Assembly: GCA_963717635.1 (NCBI GenBank)
Contig: OY970347.1
Location: forward strand, 62,001-126,000
Direction of reading: 5' to 3'
DNA: 64,000 nt
Source: JALZKA01 sp963717635
GTDB lineage: Bacteria > Actinomycetota > Thermoleophilia > Solirubrobacterales > 70-9
Made by a program: the position numbers and the translations under genes. Each line of letters begins with the position of its first letter. Position 1 is the first letter of the stretch. The notes below the pieces were generated by a model that made no database searches, had not been told where the DNA came from, and saw only the letters and a program-made list of their open reading frames with translations. Of this stretch, positions 43,143-51,692 are shown in pieces.

Positions 43143-44482
43143 GACTCCCCTCGCGCGCATCCCTGCACGAGCACCGCGCCGCAACCCAGGAATGGCTGAC
43201 CGAGTTCAACCGCGGCCGCGCGGGCGACGACCTCGCCTGGATCGGCCTGCCCACTCTTGCCGCGATGTTGCAGAACCGGGGCCTCGAACCGATCGCGGCC
43301 CGGCCCCTGGAGCCGGAACGCCGGGCTTCCTTGCTCGAGCGAAGCCACCCCGCCGCGGTCGGCGGATGGAGCGCCGCCGGGGACCTGCTCCTGCTCGCCC
43401 AGACGGAGAATCAGCGCCGTGTCCTGATCCCGATCGCGGAGCGTGTGGGGCCGGTCGAACCCGTGCCGGAGCACCAGCCCACGCCGGAACTCGACCGGGA
43501 TCTTGCCGCCAGGGCGATCGAGCTCGCCGATGACCTCGTCGCGAACGCGCGGGAGGCGTCGATTCAGCTGCCGGCGGAACCCATCGTCCTCTATAGGACG
43601 ATGCTCCGGGCGGCTCGCGCGCTCGTCGCCTGCGGAGCGATGCTCGAGGCCGTGCAACCTAAGGGCGTCGTGGTCGCCACGGCGCACAGCAACGCACCGC
43701 GCGCACTGGCTCTCGCCGCCCGTCGTGGCGGCGTGCCCTCCGCCTACGTCCCGCACGCGCCGCTGATCGCAAACCTGCGACTCGCCGACCTGCCCGTGGA
43801 CGTCGCCGCGCTTCGCGGGCCGCTGGAGCTCGAGCGTTACGTCGCAGCCGGCGCGAGCGGGGACGGCCTGGTCGCGATCGGCAACCCGGCGGCTCCACCC
43901 CCCGCAAGCGTCTCGACCCGGGTCGGCGCCGAGGGGTTGCCGGCATTCGCCCTCCCGACCGACGATGACTGGGAGCTGGAGCGGCTGGTTGATCTGGTTC
44001 ACGCCGCGCTCGGTGACCGGGTGATCGCATCGCCGCACCCGAGGGCGGATCGCAAGCGACTCGCCGAGCTGCTGCCCGCCGGTTGGGCGGTCTGGGACGG
44101 TGCCACCGCGGAGCTTCTGGCAACGGGAGTCCCGGCGTTGATCCAAGCTTCGAGCGGCGCCGGCCTGGAAGCGCTCCAGCTCGGCACCCCGCTGATCGAC
44201 CTCCGGTTCCCCGGCACCGCGCCGAACTATCCGTATCTGGCCGACCCGCTCATTCCGTCCGTCGCCACGGCCGTCGACCTGAGCGCTGCGGTGGCGACCG
44301 CAGTCGAGGCGCCGCCCGAGCGGCGAGCGGAGCTTCGGGGGCTGGCGCAGGGTTGGGTCGTCGCCGGCGGCGATCAGGCGGCGAAGGCCGGGGCGGCCGC
44401 ACTGGAGCGGTCGATTGCGGCGGGGCCGCGCGGGGCGGCCATCTGGGACTCGTGGAGCGCCCCCGCAGGTTCAGCGCGGTAG
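43139..44482 (+). CDS. GT-B-like glycan biosynthesis protein of uncertain type
   Basis: 447 aa from TTG 43139, overlapping the purB stop (TTGA). After an alpha-helical half (LERSHPAAVGGWSAAGDLLLLAQTE), the second half looks like a GT-B or capsule-processing fold: VVVATAHSNAPRALALAARRGGVPSAYVPHAPL, DRVIASPHPRADRKRL and ALIQASSGAGLEALQLGTPLIDLRFPG. This pattern resembles CDP-glycerol/capsule-polysaccharide transferases or UDP-GlcNAc-2-epimerase-fold proteins. Although coupled to purB, its content fits the surface-glycan genes that follow on the other strand, which it meets with a 12-nt overlap. Confidence 0.68.
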   Translation: MRLPSRASLHEHRAATQEWLTEFNRGRAGDDLAWIGLPTLAAMLQNRGLEPIAARPLEPERRASLLERSHPAAVGGWSAAGDLLLLAQTENQRRVLIPIAERVGPVEPVPEHQPTPELDRDLAARAIELADDLVANAREASIQLPAEPIVLYRTMLRAARALVACGAMLEAVQPKGVVVATAHSNAPRALALAARRGGVPSAYVPHAPLIANLRLADLPVDVAALRGPLELERYVAAGASGDGLVAIGNPAAPPPASVSTRVGAEGLPAFALPTDDDWELERLVDLVHAALGDRVIASPHPRADRKRLAELLPAGWAVWDGATAELLATGVPALIQASSGAGLEALQLGTPLIDLRFPGTAPNYPYLADPLIPSVATAVDLSAAVATAVEAPPERRAELRGLAQGWVVAGGDQAAKAGAAALERSIAAGPRGAAIWDSWSAPAGSAR

Positions 44483-45505
44483 CTGCTCGACCGTTTCGCG
44501 CATCACCGGCCAGGTCTCCTCGATCTCCTCGACCGCACGTGCGGTCGCGGCGAAGTCCGCACCCTCCTCGCGGGCCAGGGCTTTGTCGAGTGACTTGGCC
44601 AGGCCGGGAGCACCTGCCCGGAGCCGATGAGGATCATTCAGCGTCACGGCCTGGCCCTCGCCCCGCCCATCCTCGGCCACGAGCAGCGAGGGGCGGCGGA
44701 AGCTGAGCATCGCGAGGTGGGCGTGGACCCGGTAGCCCACGTGCAGATCGGCGTCGCGATACGAATCGACAAGGTCGCCCTCACCGCTCGCGTCGACCAC
44801 GCGGTACCCCAGCGCCCGGGCGGCCGTCGCGGTCGCGCGGCGCTCCACCGTGGACGTCTCCGCAGCGACCTCCTTGCGCTTTCGCATGCCCCTGTGAAAC
44901 ACGCACCAGCGCTCGGCGTCGGGATGGCGGGCGCGAAGCACGCGCATCAAGGCAACCGCCTCGCGCAGTCCGCCCGGCCTTCGCTTTGCCGGCGGGGTGA
45001 AGATCACGCGGTCGATCGCAGAGGGCGGTTCGAAGGGCTGTCCGAGCGAATCCAGGTCGTACCAGGCGACGCAGCCCGTGCGTCGCACGTCGCCGACCGC
45101 GATGCTCTCGAGGAGCGCCAGCGAGAGATCGTCGCGGACCCCGCTCCAGCCGATCCGCGAGTGGATCTCGCGCAGGGCCTTCACGCTGCGCTCGGTGAAG
45201 AAGCGCTCGGGTCGCGAGGCGTAGACCCCGGACCAGCCGAGTGCCAGCGGCAAAACCGGCGTCGGATGCTCTTCGAGGCGCCGCACGAGCGGGAAGATCC
45301 GTGGGTAGAAGCTGGGCGCGAGGCCCGGGCCGCCGCACAGAACCACGGCGTCCGCTCGGTCGAACAGCCCTTCCTCGACCCGCTCCCAGCGCGGATGAAC
45401 GGCAAGCTCGTGTTCGGGGAGGAGGTGTCGCAGGATCGCGAGGCCGCGGTCCCGAATCAGAAAGTCTCCGGCGTTTGCCTTGGCGCCATGCAGGACAAGG
45501 ATCAC
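44471..45505 (-). CDS. Polysaccharide pyruvyl transferase family protein
   Basis: 344 aa from a GTG that overlaps the neuB stop (GTGA), which fixes this start over a long 5' extension. It opens ILVLHGAKANAGDFLI, as pyruvyl-transferase family members do, with ADAVVLCGGPGLAPSFYPRIFP, GVRDDLSLALLESI, and the late DLHVGYRVHAHLAMLSFRRPSLLV block (a mark of the family). Members add a pyruvate ketal from PEP to sugars. Adjacent neuB and neuA genes also consume PEP or process its products, making a surface nonulosonic acid or pyruvylated glycan likely. Confidence 0.82.
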   Translation of the reverse strand: MILVLHGAKANAGDFLIRDRGLAILRHLLPEHELAVHPRWERVEEGLFDRADAVVLCGGPGLAPSFYPRIFPLVRRLEEHPTPVLPLALGWSGVYASRPERFFTERSVKALREIHSRIGWSGVRDDLSLALLESIAVGDVRRTGCVAWYDLDSLGQPFEPPSAIDRVIFTPPAKRRPGGLREAVALMRVLRARHPDAERWCVFHRGMRKRKEVAAETSTVERRATATAARALGYRVVDASGEGDLVDSYRDADLHVGYRVHAHLAMLSFRRPSLLVAEDGRGEGQAVTLNDPHRLRAGAPGLAKSLDKALAREEGADFAATARAVEEIEETWPVMRETVEQLPR

Positions 45506-46590
45506 GCCTGCTCGAGATCCTCCGCGGCGAGGATCGCGCCGCGGCGCAGCTCGCGGCGCGTGCGGCGGCCCACCACGCGCTCGAGCTCGAACGGCGCCAA
45601 CCCGGTCCCGGGGCGCTTGAAGCCGAGGTCCTCGGCGCTCAGCACGGCACCCGCCTCGACGTCGCGCTCGAGGACGATCGATCGGCGTGCGCTCAGCCGC
45701 GCCGGCCGCTCGGACTCCCGCACGCCGATCCATGACTCGCCGCGCAGCCGCGCCCCGCGCTCGCAGGAGCGGACCAGCTCGGCCAGCTCCGGCGGATCGA
45801 CGCTGATCGCGTGATCGGGTACGTCGGGCAGCGACTTGTCGAGCGTGTAGTGCTTCTCGATGCAGACGCCGCCCAACGCCGCGGTCAGCCAGCCGCCCTC
45901 AGGCCCGAGGGTATGGTCGGAGAACCCGCAGAGATACGGCTCGAACTCGGAGCGGAACGTCTCGAGCCGGGCGAAGTGCGCATCCTCGTCGGGGGTCGGG
46001 TAGGTGAGCGTGCAGGCCAGGAGCACCAGCCGGTCGGGCCCCAGGCCGGTCCACTCGACGGCTCGGCTGACCTCCTGCGCCGTGGCCGCGCCGGTTGACA
46101 GCAGCATCGGCTTGCCGGTCTGCGCGACGGCCTCAATCAGCGGCCGATGGGTCAGATCGCCGCTGGCGACCTTGTAGATCGGTACGTCGATCGCCTCCAG
46201 GGCCTCGATCGCCGCAAGGTCGAACGGGGTTGCGAAGAACGCGATGCCGAGCTCCCGGCAGGCGGCGGCGACCTCCCCGTAGTCGGCGTAGTTCAGCCGG
46301 TCGGAGCGCTGAAACGCCTGGTGCTGGGTCTCGGTTCCAAGCTGGTCCCCCCAGTACTTCGGAGAATCCGGGACGCTGATCGAGTCGGCCTTGTAGAGCT
46401 GAAACTTGACCGCCCAGGCACCCGCCGCGGCCGCTTGCCGAGCGAGCTCGATCGCACGCTCGACCGAATTGTTGTGATTGACCCCCGCCTCGGCGATCAC
46501 GCGGCAGGCCCCTTCGCGGAGCGGCTCGTGGCCGGCGACTTCGACCTCGGTCGGCATCAGCGCAAGGCTACGCGCTCGCGCATGCTCCAT
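45502..46590 (-). CDS. neuB: Nonulosonic acid (sialic/legionaminic/pseudaminic) synthase
   Basis: 362 aa. The NeuB barrel is clear: VIAEAGVNHNNSVERAIELA, AWAVKFQLYKADSI, FFATPFDLAAIEAL, IYKVASGDLTH, LSTGAATAQEV, SDHTLGP and GVCIEKHYTLDKSLPDVPDHAISVDP. A C-terminal SAF domain (SIVLERDVEAGAVLSAEDL) is complete. It condenses PEP with a six-carbon amino sugar to give a nine-carbon acid; which sugar cannot be decided. It is sandwiched between a neuA-pseG fusion (2 nt) and a pyruvyl-transferase-like gene. Confidence 0.94.
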   Translation of the reverse strand: MEHARARSLALMPTEVEVAGHEPLREGACRVIAEAGVNHNNSVERAIELARQAAAAGAWAVKFQLYKADSISVPDSPKYWGDQLGTETQHQAFQRSDRLNYADYGEVAAACRELGIAFFATPFDLAAIEALEAIDVPIYKVASGDLTHRPLIEAVAQTGKPMLLSTGAATAQEVSRAVEWTGLGPDRLVLLACTLTYPTPDEDAHFARLETFRSEFEPYLCGFSDHTLGPEGGWLTAALGGVCIEKHYTLDKSLPDVPDHAISVDPPELAELVRSCERGARLRGESWIGVRESERPARLSARRSIVLERDVEAGAVLSAEDLGFKRPGTGLAPFELERVVGRRTRRELRRGAILAAEDLEQA

Positions 46591-46592
46591 CT

Positions 46593-48218
46593 CTAGATTC
46601 CCAGCAGCAGAGCCCGGATCCGGTGCGCGATCCGGGCTGCTCCCAGCCCGTCGATCGAGGCCCGCAGCCGCCCGCTCAGCTCCCGTCGCAGCTCGGCGTC
46701 GCCCAGCAGCCGTTCGACCGTCTGGACGATGTACTCGTCCTCCGCCAGGGATCCGATGCCCAGGAAGACGACGCCCGACTCATAGCCCAGGTGCGCATGG
46801 GTCGCCTCGCGGGCGTTCGCGGCGAGGACGACCACCGGAGTCCCGGTCGCCGCCGCCTCGTACACCGTGCGACCGGCGGACGTGATCGCCAGGTCGGCCG
46901 CCATCAGCTCCTCGGCCATGCTCACCTGCTCCGAGGCGACATCGACCACCTCCGGGAAACCCTCGCGCGAGCCGGCCGGGCCGGTGACCACGCGGACCTC
47001 CTGGGAAAGCGCGCCCGCCAACAGGTTCGCGCAGCGCAGCGCGAGGCCGGCGGGGTCGGTCCCGCCGAAGGTGATCAGGACGCGTTTCGGATCCGCGCGG
47101 ATCTCCTTCGGCGGCAGGTCGAAGAACTCCGAGCGCAGCGTCGCGTAGCGCGGCCCCCAGGCGGACCCCTCGCCGGCATCGTCGCCGATCGGGTAGAGCG
47201 CGTTGACCACCCAATCGGCGAACCGCGCGCCCGGGCCGAGGTCCTCGACGTTCACGACCTTGAACCCCAAGGCGCGCTCGGCCAGGATGTCCTGCTCCTC
47301 GGTGTCGAGGACGTCGTTCACGACGAGGTTCGGGCCTGGGCCCGAGAGCTCCCGAAGGTCAGCGCTCAGGTCGCGCTCCTCACGCCACCGATAGCCGTAC
47401 CGGTCGAGCAGCTCGGGGACGAACTCGTCACAGTCGCGAAGCAGGAACCGCAGTTCGTGGTCCGCAAGCTCGTCGGCGAGTTGCAGGCAGTGGTGCAGGT
47501 GGCCGCTGCCGACCTTTCGGTTCGCCTCCACCCTGAACACGACGGAGCCCCTGGCCAGGCTCATCCGCGCGGCGATCAGGTCCTCGGCAGTGTCGATGTC
47601 GAGGCCCTCCTCGACTTCGACCTCGAACGGCAGGTGCTGGTCGGAGACGATCCGCCGGCTCGCCCGCAGCCCGCTCGCCCGCGCAAGCTGGATCCCGCCC
47701 GTTTCGCGCAGGACCGGGTGCTGGGCGAACTGCCGGTTGACCCGCTCGCCGAACAGCGGCCGGGCGCCGGCCGCGGGTTCGCCTTCCTCGAGCCAGAAGT
47801 AGTGGGGCTCGCGGATCACCGAAGCCAGCGACGCGGCATCGCTGGCGACGAAGTGCTGCACCGCGCGGCGGATCGTGTCGGCGCGCAGCAGCGGCGAGGT
47901 CGGCTGGAAGACCCCGACGATGCCCTCCCAATCAAGCTCGTCCGCAACGTGCGCCGCCAGATCGGAGATCGTCGCCTCCGGGCCCGCCAGCTTTGCCGGC
48001 CGGGGCTCGACCTGGAAGCCGTGGAGAGCGGCCCAGCGGAGGATCTCGGTGTCGTCGCTCGACAGCAGGAGGCGCTCGGCGACCCCGGCCTCCGCGACCG
48101 CCCTCAGCGTGTGCGCGATTAGCGGCCGCCCCGCGAGCGAGCGCATGTTCTTGCGCGGCACCCCACGACTGCCGCCGCGCGCCGGCACGATCGCCAGCAG
48201 CTCGTTATCTCCGGCCAT
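46593..48218 (-). CDS. Fusion of CMP-nonulosonate synthetase and PseG-like glycosyl hydrolase/transferase
   Basis: 541 aa. Residues 1-225 are a NeuA-type cytidylyltransferase: LLAIVPARGGSRGVPRKNM, GVFQPTSPLLRADTIRRA, EEGLDIDTAEDLIAAR. Residues about 225-541 resemble PseG, the UDP-sugar hydrolase with a MurG-like GT-B fold: VVFRVEANRKVGSGHLHHCLQLADEL, VLITFGGTDPAGLALRCANL, ADLAITSAGRTVYEAAATGTPVVV. The fusion couples UDP removal (before NeuB) and CMP activation (after it), bracketing the NeuB step. It favours a pseudaminic/legionaminic-type sugar. Confidence 0.9.
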   Translation of the reverse strand: MAGDNELLAIVPARGGSRGVPRKNMRSLAGRPLIAHTLRAVAEAGVAERLLLSSDDTEILRWAALHGFQVEPRPAKLAGPEATISDLAAHVADELDWEGIVGVFQPTSPLLRADTIRRAVQHFVASDAASLASVIREPHYFWLEEGEPAAGARPLFGERVNRQFAQHPVLRETGGIQLARASGLRASRRIVSDQHLPFEVEVEEGLDIDTAEDLIAARMSLARGSVVFRVEANRKVGSGHLHHCLQLADELADHELRFLLRDCDEFVPELLDRYGYRWREERDLSADLRELSGPGPNLVVNDVLDTEEQDILAERALGFKVVNVEDLGPGARFADWVVNALYPIGDDAGEGSAWGPRYATLRSEFFDLPPKEIRADPKRVLITFGGTDPAGLALRCANLLAGALSQEVRVVTGPAGSREGFPEVVDVASEQVSMAEELMAADLAITSAGRTVYEAAATGTPVVVLAANAREATHAHLGYESGVVFLGIGSLAEDEYIVQTVERLLGDAELRRELSGRLRASIDGLGAARIAHRIRALLLGI

Positions 48219-48251
48219 CGCCGGCGCAGTCTGACAGGACGTGCCTGGAGC

Positions 48252-49283
48252 TCACGGGTGACGGCTTGCGCCGGTCCGGCGCAGGCGGCGCCTGAGCCGG
48301 CGCCATCGGCGGCGCGCCCAGCGGCGCGGTGGGCCGCGACGGCGGGGCGTGGGCAGGGGGTTGCGGTTCGTCGGCTCGAGCGGCAGGTACTGCGAGAGCC
48401 AGCGGTACCGGTCGCTGTCCGGCGCCAGCGGCGGGCGCATGTCCTCGAGGAACCGTTCGCGGTTGAACCACGAGTGATAGTGCACGCTCACGAGATCGGC
48501 CAGCTCCAGGGACCGCTCGGGCTCGGGGAGCAGCGCCCGCAGGGCGAGATTGTGGTTGTAGCGACGATCGAGCTCGCAAACCGTGGCGGGTCGCCGGGCC
48601 AGCACCGCGGCCAGGGAGAGCTGATCGACGTGGAGGATCCCGTAGTCGGGGACGTGGCCGGTCTCCAGCAGGCGCGCGAGGAGCTCCAGCCACTCGTGGG
48701 CGAGCCGAGCCTCGCGCCGGAACACGATCAGCCCGCCGTTCCAGAACGCGCGCAGCCGCCGGCCGTCGATCAGCGCGGTCATATACGGCTCCTCGGTCAC
48801 CCCGGCCAGTTCGTACAGCCGCTGCCAATAGGGATCGAATGGATCACCCGGTCCGGCGCTCTTCGGCCCCCGTGCACGGCCGTGGTAGTACGGCGCGGTG
48901 CCGGCCGCGATCATCTCGCTTGCGAGATCGAAGTCCGCCGGCTCCGAGAGGAAGACCTTGTCGCTGTCGGCCCAGACGATCACCTCGGCGTCGAGATGGT
49001 CCTCGGCCCAGACCATCGCGTAGGTCGTGTTGGCATGGACGTAGTCGTGGTGGTCGCGGTTCAGGACCTCCTCGTGGACGGTCACGTCGAGCTCGCTCAG
49101 CGCGGCGTAGGTTTCAGGCGCCAGCGCGGCGCCGGCCCGCAAACGAAAGGCGTGAATCTGTGCCTCGGCATAGGCGCCGGCCCAGCGCCTGATCGAGCGC
49201 GCGAGAAGGATCGACTGCTGCTCGAGCGGGCCCGCCTCGACGCAGAGCAGGAAGGCGAGGCTTTGACGGGTCTCCGGTGTCAC
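48252..49283 (-). CDS. Glycosyltransferase-like protein of the surface-glycan cluster
   Basis: 343 aa from GTG 49283. It resembles GT-A-type transferases that keep the DxD-like ADSDKVFL motif after VIVWADSD, with AFWNGGLIVFRREARLAHEWL, VDQLSLAAVLAR and a final highly basic tail (PRRRGPPRRWARRRWRRLRRR) that may bind membrane or RNA. It probably transfers a sugar of the nonulosonic acid glycan. A TAACCT -10 on the minus strand ends 7 nt before the start and shares bases with the divergent methyltransferase promoter. Confidence 0.72.
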   Translation of the reverse strand: MTPETRQSLAFLLCVEAGPLEQQSILLARSIRRWAGAYAEAQIHAFRLRAGAALAPETYAALSELDVTVHEEVLNRDHHDYVHANTTYAMVWAEDHLDAEVIVWADSDKVFLSEPADFDLASEMIAAGTAPYYHGRARGPKSAGPGDPFDPYWQRLYELAGVTEEPYMTALIDGRRLRAFWNGGLIVFRREARLAHEWLELLARLLETGHVPDYGILHVDQLSLAAVLARRPATVCELDRRYNHNLALRALLPEPERSLELADLVSVHYHSWFNRERFLEDMRPPLAPDSDRYRWLSQYLPLEPTNRNPLPTPRRRGPPRRWARRRWRRLRRRLRRTGASRHP

Positions 49284-49289
49284 CGTGGC

Positions 49290-49296
49290 TAGGTTA
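49290..49296. promoter_or_regulatory. Overlapping divergent -10 elements (TAGGTTA)
   Basis: TAGGTT (plus, 49290-49295) ends 8 nt before ATG 49304; TAACCT (minus, 49296-49291) ends 7 nt before GTG 49283. One 7-bp box could serve both divergent, leaderless genes. Confidence 0.45.
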
Positions 49297-49303
49297 CGCA
49301 GGC

Positions 49304-50023
49304 ATGTGGAAGCCAACGCGGCGACGCCACGCCAGCGAGACGCCAGCCGATAGTCCGCGTGTCGAACCCGTCCACCCGGTGGTGGCGGAGGTGCGCAAGC
49401 AACGCCTGACGTACGTCCCCAAGCAGGCCCTGAACGACCTGTTCGAGGCCGCCGTCGCCGCCGATCGCGCCGATCGCGCGGGCGTCTTCATCGAGGCCGG
49501 CTGCGCCCTCGGCGGGTCGGCGCTGGTCCTCGCCCAGGCGAAGGACCCGGCGCGCCCGCTCTTCGTCCACGACGTCTTCGGCATGATCCCGGCACCCTCG
49601 GAGGCCGACGGCGACGATGTCCACGAGCGCTACTCAAAGATCAGGTCCGGCAGCTCGCCCGGCCTTGGCGACGACACCTACTACGGCTACCAGCCGGACC
49701 TGATCGCCAAGGTCCGCGAGAACTTCGAGCGCTTCGACCTGCCGCTCGAAGCGAACGCAGTGCGCCTGGTCAAGGGGCTCTTCGAGGACACGATCGTCGG
49801 CGACGAGCCCGTTGCCCTGGCGCACATCGACGGCGACTGGTACGAGTCCGTGCGGACCTGCCTCGAGCGGATCGGACCGCGACTCGTGCCGGGCGGCTTG
49901 GCGGTCATCGACGATTACGACATGTGGTCGGGCTGCACCCGGGCGGTCGACGAGTTCCTCGCCAAGCACCCGGACCGGTACCGCACCATTCGCCGGGCGC
50001 GGCTTCAGATCGAACGGGTCTGA
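49304..50023 (+). CDS. TylF/macrocin-O-methyltransferase-like protein
   Basis: 239 aa from ATG 49304. SAM-binding and metal-binding parts match the TylF/MycF family: GVFIEAGCALGGSALVLAQA, FVHDVFGMIPAPSEADGDD, VKGLFEDT, LAHIDGDWYESVRTCLERI and GLAVIDDYDMWSGC. These enzymes methylate a sugar hydroxyl with Mg2+. In the cluster it would cap the surface glycan. The 3' end overlaps the convergent pyruvyl-transferase-like gene by 19 nt. Confidence 0.85.
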   Translation: MWKPTRRRHASETPADSPRVEPVHPVVAEVRKQRLTYVPKQALNDLFEAAVAADRADRAGVFIEAGCALGGSALVLAQAKDPARPLFVHDVFGMIPAPSEADGDDVHERYSKIRSGSSPGLGDDTYYGYQPDLIAKVRENFERFDLPLEANAVRLVKGLFEDTIVGDEPVALAHIDGDWYESVRTCLERIGPRLVPGGLAVIDDYDMWSGCTRAVDEFLAKHPDRYRTIRRARLQIERV

Positions 50024-51687
50024 GCGGCGCTCGCGGCCTCGACGTCCGCGGCGCAGGCCTCTTGCCAAGCGGCGCGGACCGCATCCTCGTCGTCGCCGCG
50101 CAGGATCGAATCAAGCGCCGCCTGCAGCTTGTCGCAGATCCCTCGCTGCATCGCGGCGAAGGCCGCGTCGTCGATCTCGATCAGTCCGTCGAAGCGGATG
50201 TCGTCCTCCGCGTGGGGGCGGAACCGGACCTCCACGCCGAGGGCCCGGGCCGGGAGGTAGCAGTGCAGCCGCGAGGTCTCCACCCGACGGTAGGCGCTGC
50301 GGTAGCCGTCGAGTTGCTCAGCAGCACGCACGAGGTTGGCCGCCAGCGGGGCACCGCGGATCTCGAGGCTCGAATGGGCAAGGACGACCCCGCGCTCGCC
50401 GGGGTCGAGCTCGTGCTCGCCTCCGCCCCGCACCTCGACCAGGGCAACGGGCGCGTCGGGTCCGGGTTCGGGGCCGGGGCCGAACAGCAGGTCCACGGTG
50501 GTGGTCAGGCAACCGCTGAAGAACGCCGGCACGTCCAGCGCCTGGAGGCGCCGCACGGTGGTCCAGTCCCGGCAGCCGATCGGCGCGTGCTCCCGGAGGT
50601 AGTCCACGGCCTGCGCGGACAACGCCTCCGGCCGGTTGACGTGGAAGGAGATGAAGAGCGGCCGCAGGTTCGGGTGGAAGGGCAGGTCGTAATGGGTCCT
50701 GAACCAGCCATGCATGTACCAGCCGAAGGCGAGCATCCACGTGCCCTCGGGCACCTCGTCGAGCGTCGACGCGTCGCGGTTCACCGCCACGAGTGTCACG
50801 TCGCCCTCCCCCTCCGCAAGCTCCCGCGCCGCTGGCACCCGCGCCTGGAGCGCGCTCAGCTCGGCGACGAGGTTCGCGTCGCCCCGGAAGCGCACTCCGG
50901 GGCGACGGACCAGGTGACCGATGCTGGCGAGCGTCTGGATGTAGTCGCCGACGTTGGCCGAGGTGCGGCGGTAGTCGGGGAACTGATAGTCCAGCACGGC
51001 GACCGCAACACCGTCCGCGGGCCTTGCCGCGGTCCGCGTTCCCGCTCGCATCCGCTCGATCCACCGCTCGAGCCAGCGTCTCTCCGAGTCCACGTCGGGC
51101 GCAACTGGCCCGGCCTCGTTCTGGATGCGCTCCAGCACCCGCATGGCCAGTTCCAGCTCGCCGTAGGCCGTGGTATGTCGCGCGAGGTCGAGCCAAATTC
51201 CCGGGTCCCTGCCCTCGGAGGTGGCCAGCGCGGCCTCGCAGGCGGCGATGGCCGAAGCCTCCCCGGCGGCAAGCTCGACTGCGACCAACTCCGGCAACGC
51301 AAGGCGCACGGCCGTCGCGCGCGGCAGGCCCTGCAGCTGCTCCTCGGCCTTGGCCAGGCGCCCGTACTCGACCGCGATCACGGCCGCTGCGGCTCGTGCA
51401 GCCTCGTTCAACGGTCCGATGCCCCGAGCCGCCCGCATGATCAGGCGGGCCTGCCCGAGGCCCTGCCGCCGAGCGAGCCCACGCACGCTCGCGACGACGG
51501 CGTCCGGAGCGGGGGCTCCCGCGGTCAACTCTCGGGCCAGGATCTCCGCGGTGGGCTCCTCGCCGGTGAAGGCGGCCAGCTCCTCGGCCGTGGGCGATCG
51601 GGCAATCGTCAGCCGGTCCTCCTCGAGGACCGAGCGCAACAGCTTCCTGAACGGCCGCTTGGGGGAACGAGCCTCCAAGCTGGGCAT
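50005..51687 (-). CDS. Long polysaccharide pyruvyl transferase-like protein
   Basis: 560 aa from ATG 51687. The first 240 residues are helical and TPR-like (RLIMRAARGIGPLNEAARAAAAV, ELELAMRVLERI). Then a pyruvyl-transferase-like domain: VLDYQFPDYRRTSANVGDYIQTLAS, WMLAFGWYMHGWF, PLFISFHVNRPEAL, HAPIGCRDWTTVRRL and the Gly/Cys/Thr loop SGCLTTTVDLLF. It is the second such protein in the cluster. It starts 5 nt after the P450 stop, so the two form an operon with the CsoR gene. Confidence 0.75.
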   Translation of the reverse strand: MPSLEARSPKRPFRKLLRSVLEEDRLTIARSPTAEELAAFTGEEPTAEILARELTAGAPAPDAVVASVRGLARRQGLGQARLIMRAARGIGPLNEAARAAAAVIAVEYGRLAKAEEQLQGLPRATAVRLALPELVAVELAAGEASAIAACEAALATSEGRDPGIWLDLARHTTAYGELELAMRVLERIQNEAGPVAPDVDSERRWLERWIERMRAGTRTAARPADGVAVAVLDYQFPDYRRTSANVGDYIQTLASIGHLVRRPGVRFRGDANLVAELSALQARVPAARELAEGEGDVTLVAVNRDASTLDEVPEGTWMLAFGWYMHGWFRTHYDLPFHPNLRPLFISFHVNRPEALSAQAVDYLREHAPIGCRDWTTVRRLQALDVPAFFSGCLTTTVDLLFGPGPEPGPDAPVALVEVRGGGEHELDPGERGVVLAHSSLEIRGAPLAANLVRAAEQLDGYRSAYRRVETSRLHCYLPARALGVEVRFRPHAEDDIRFDGLIEIDDAAFAAMQRGICDKLQAALDSILRGDDEDAVRAAWQEACAADVEAASAAQTRSI

Positions 51688-51692
51688 TGTGA

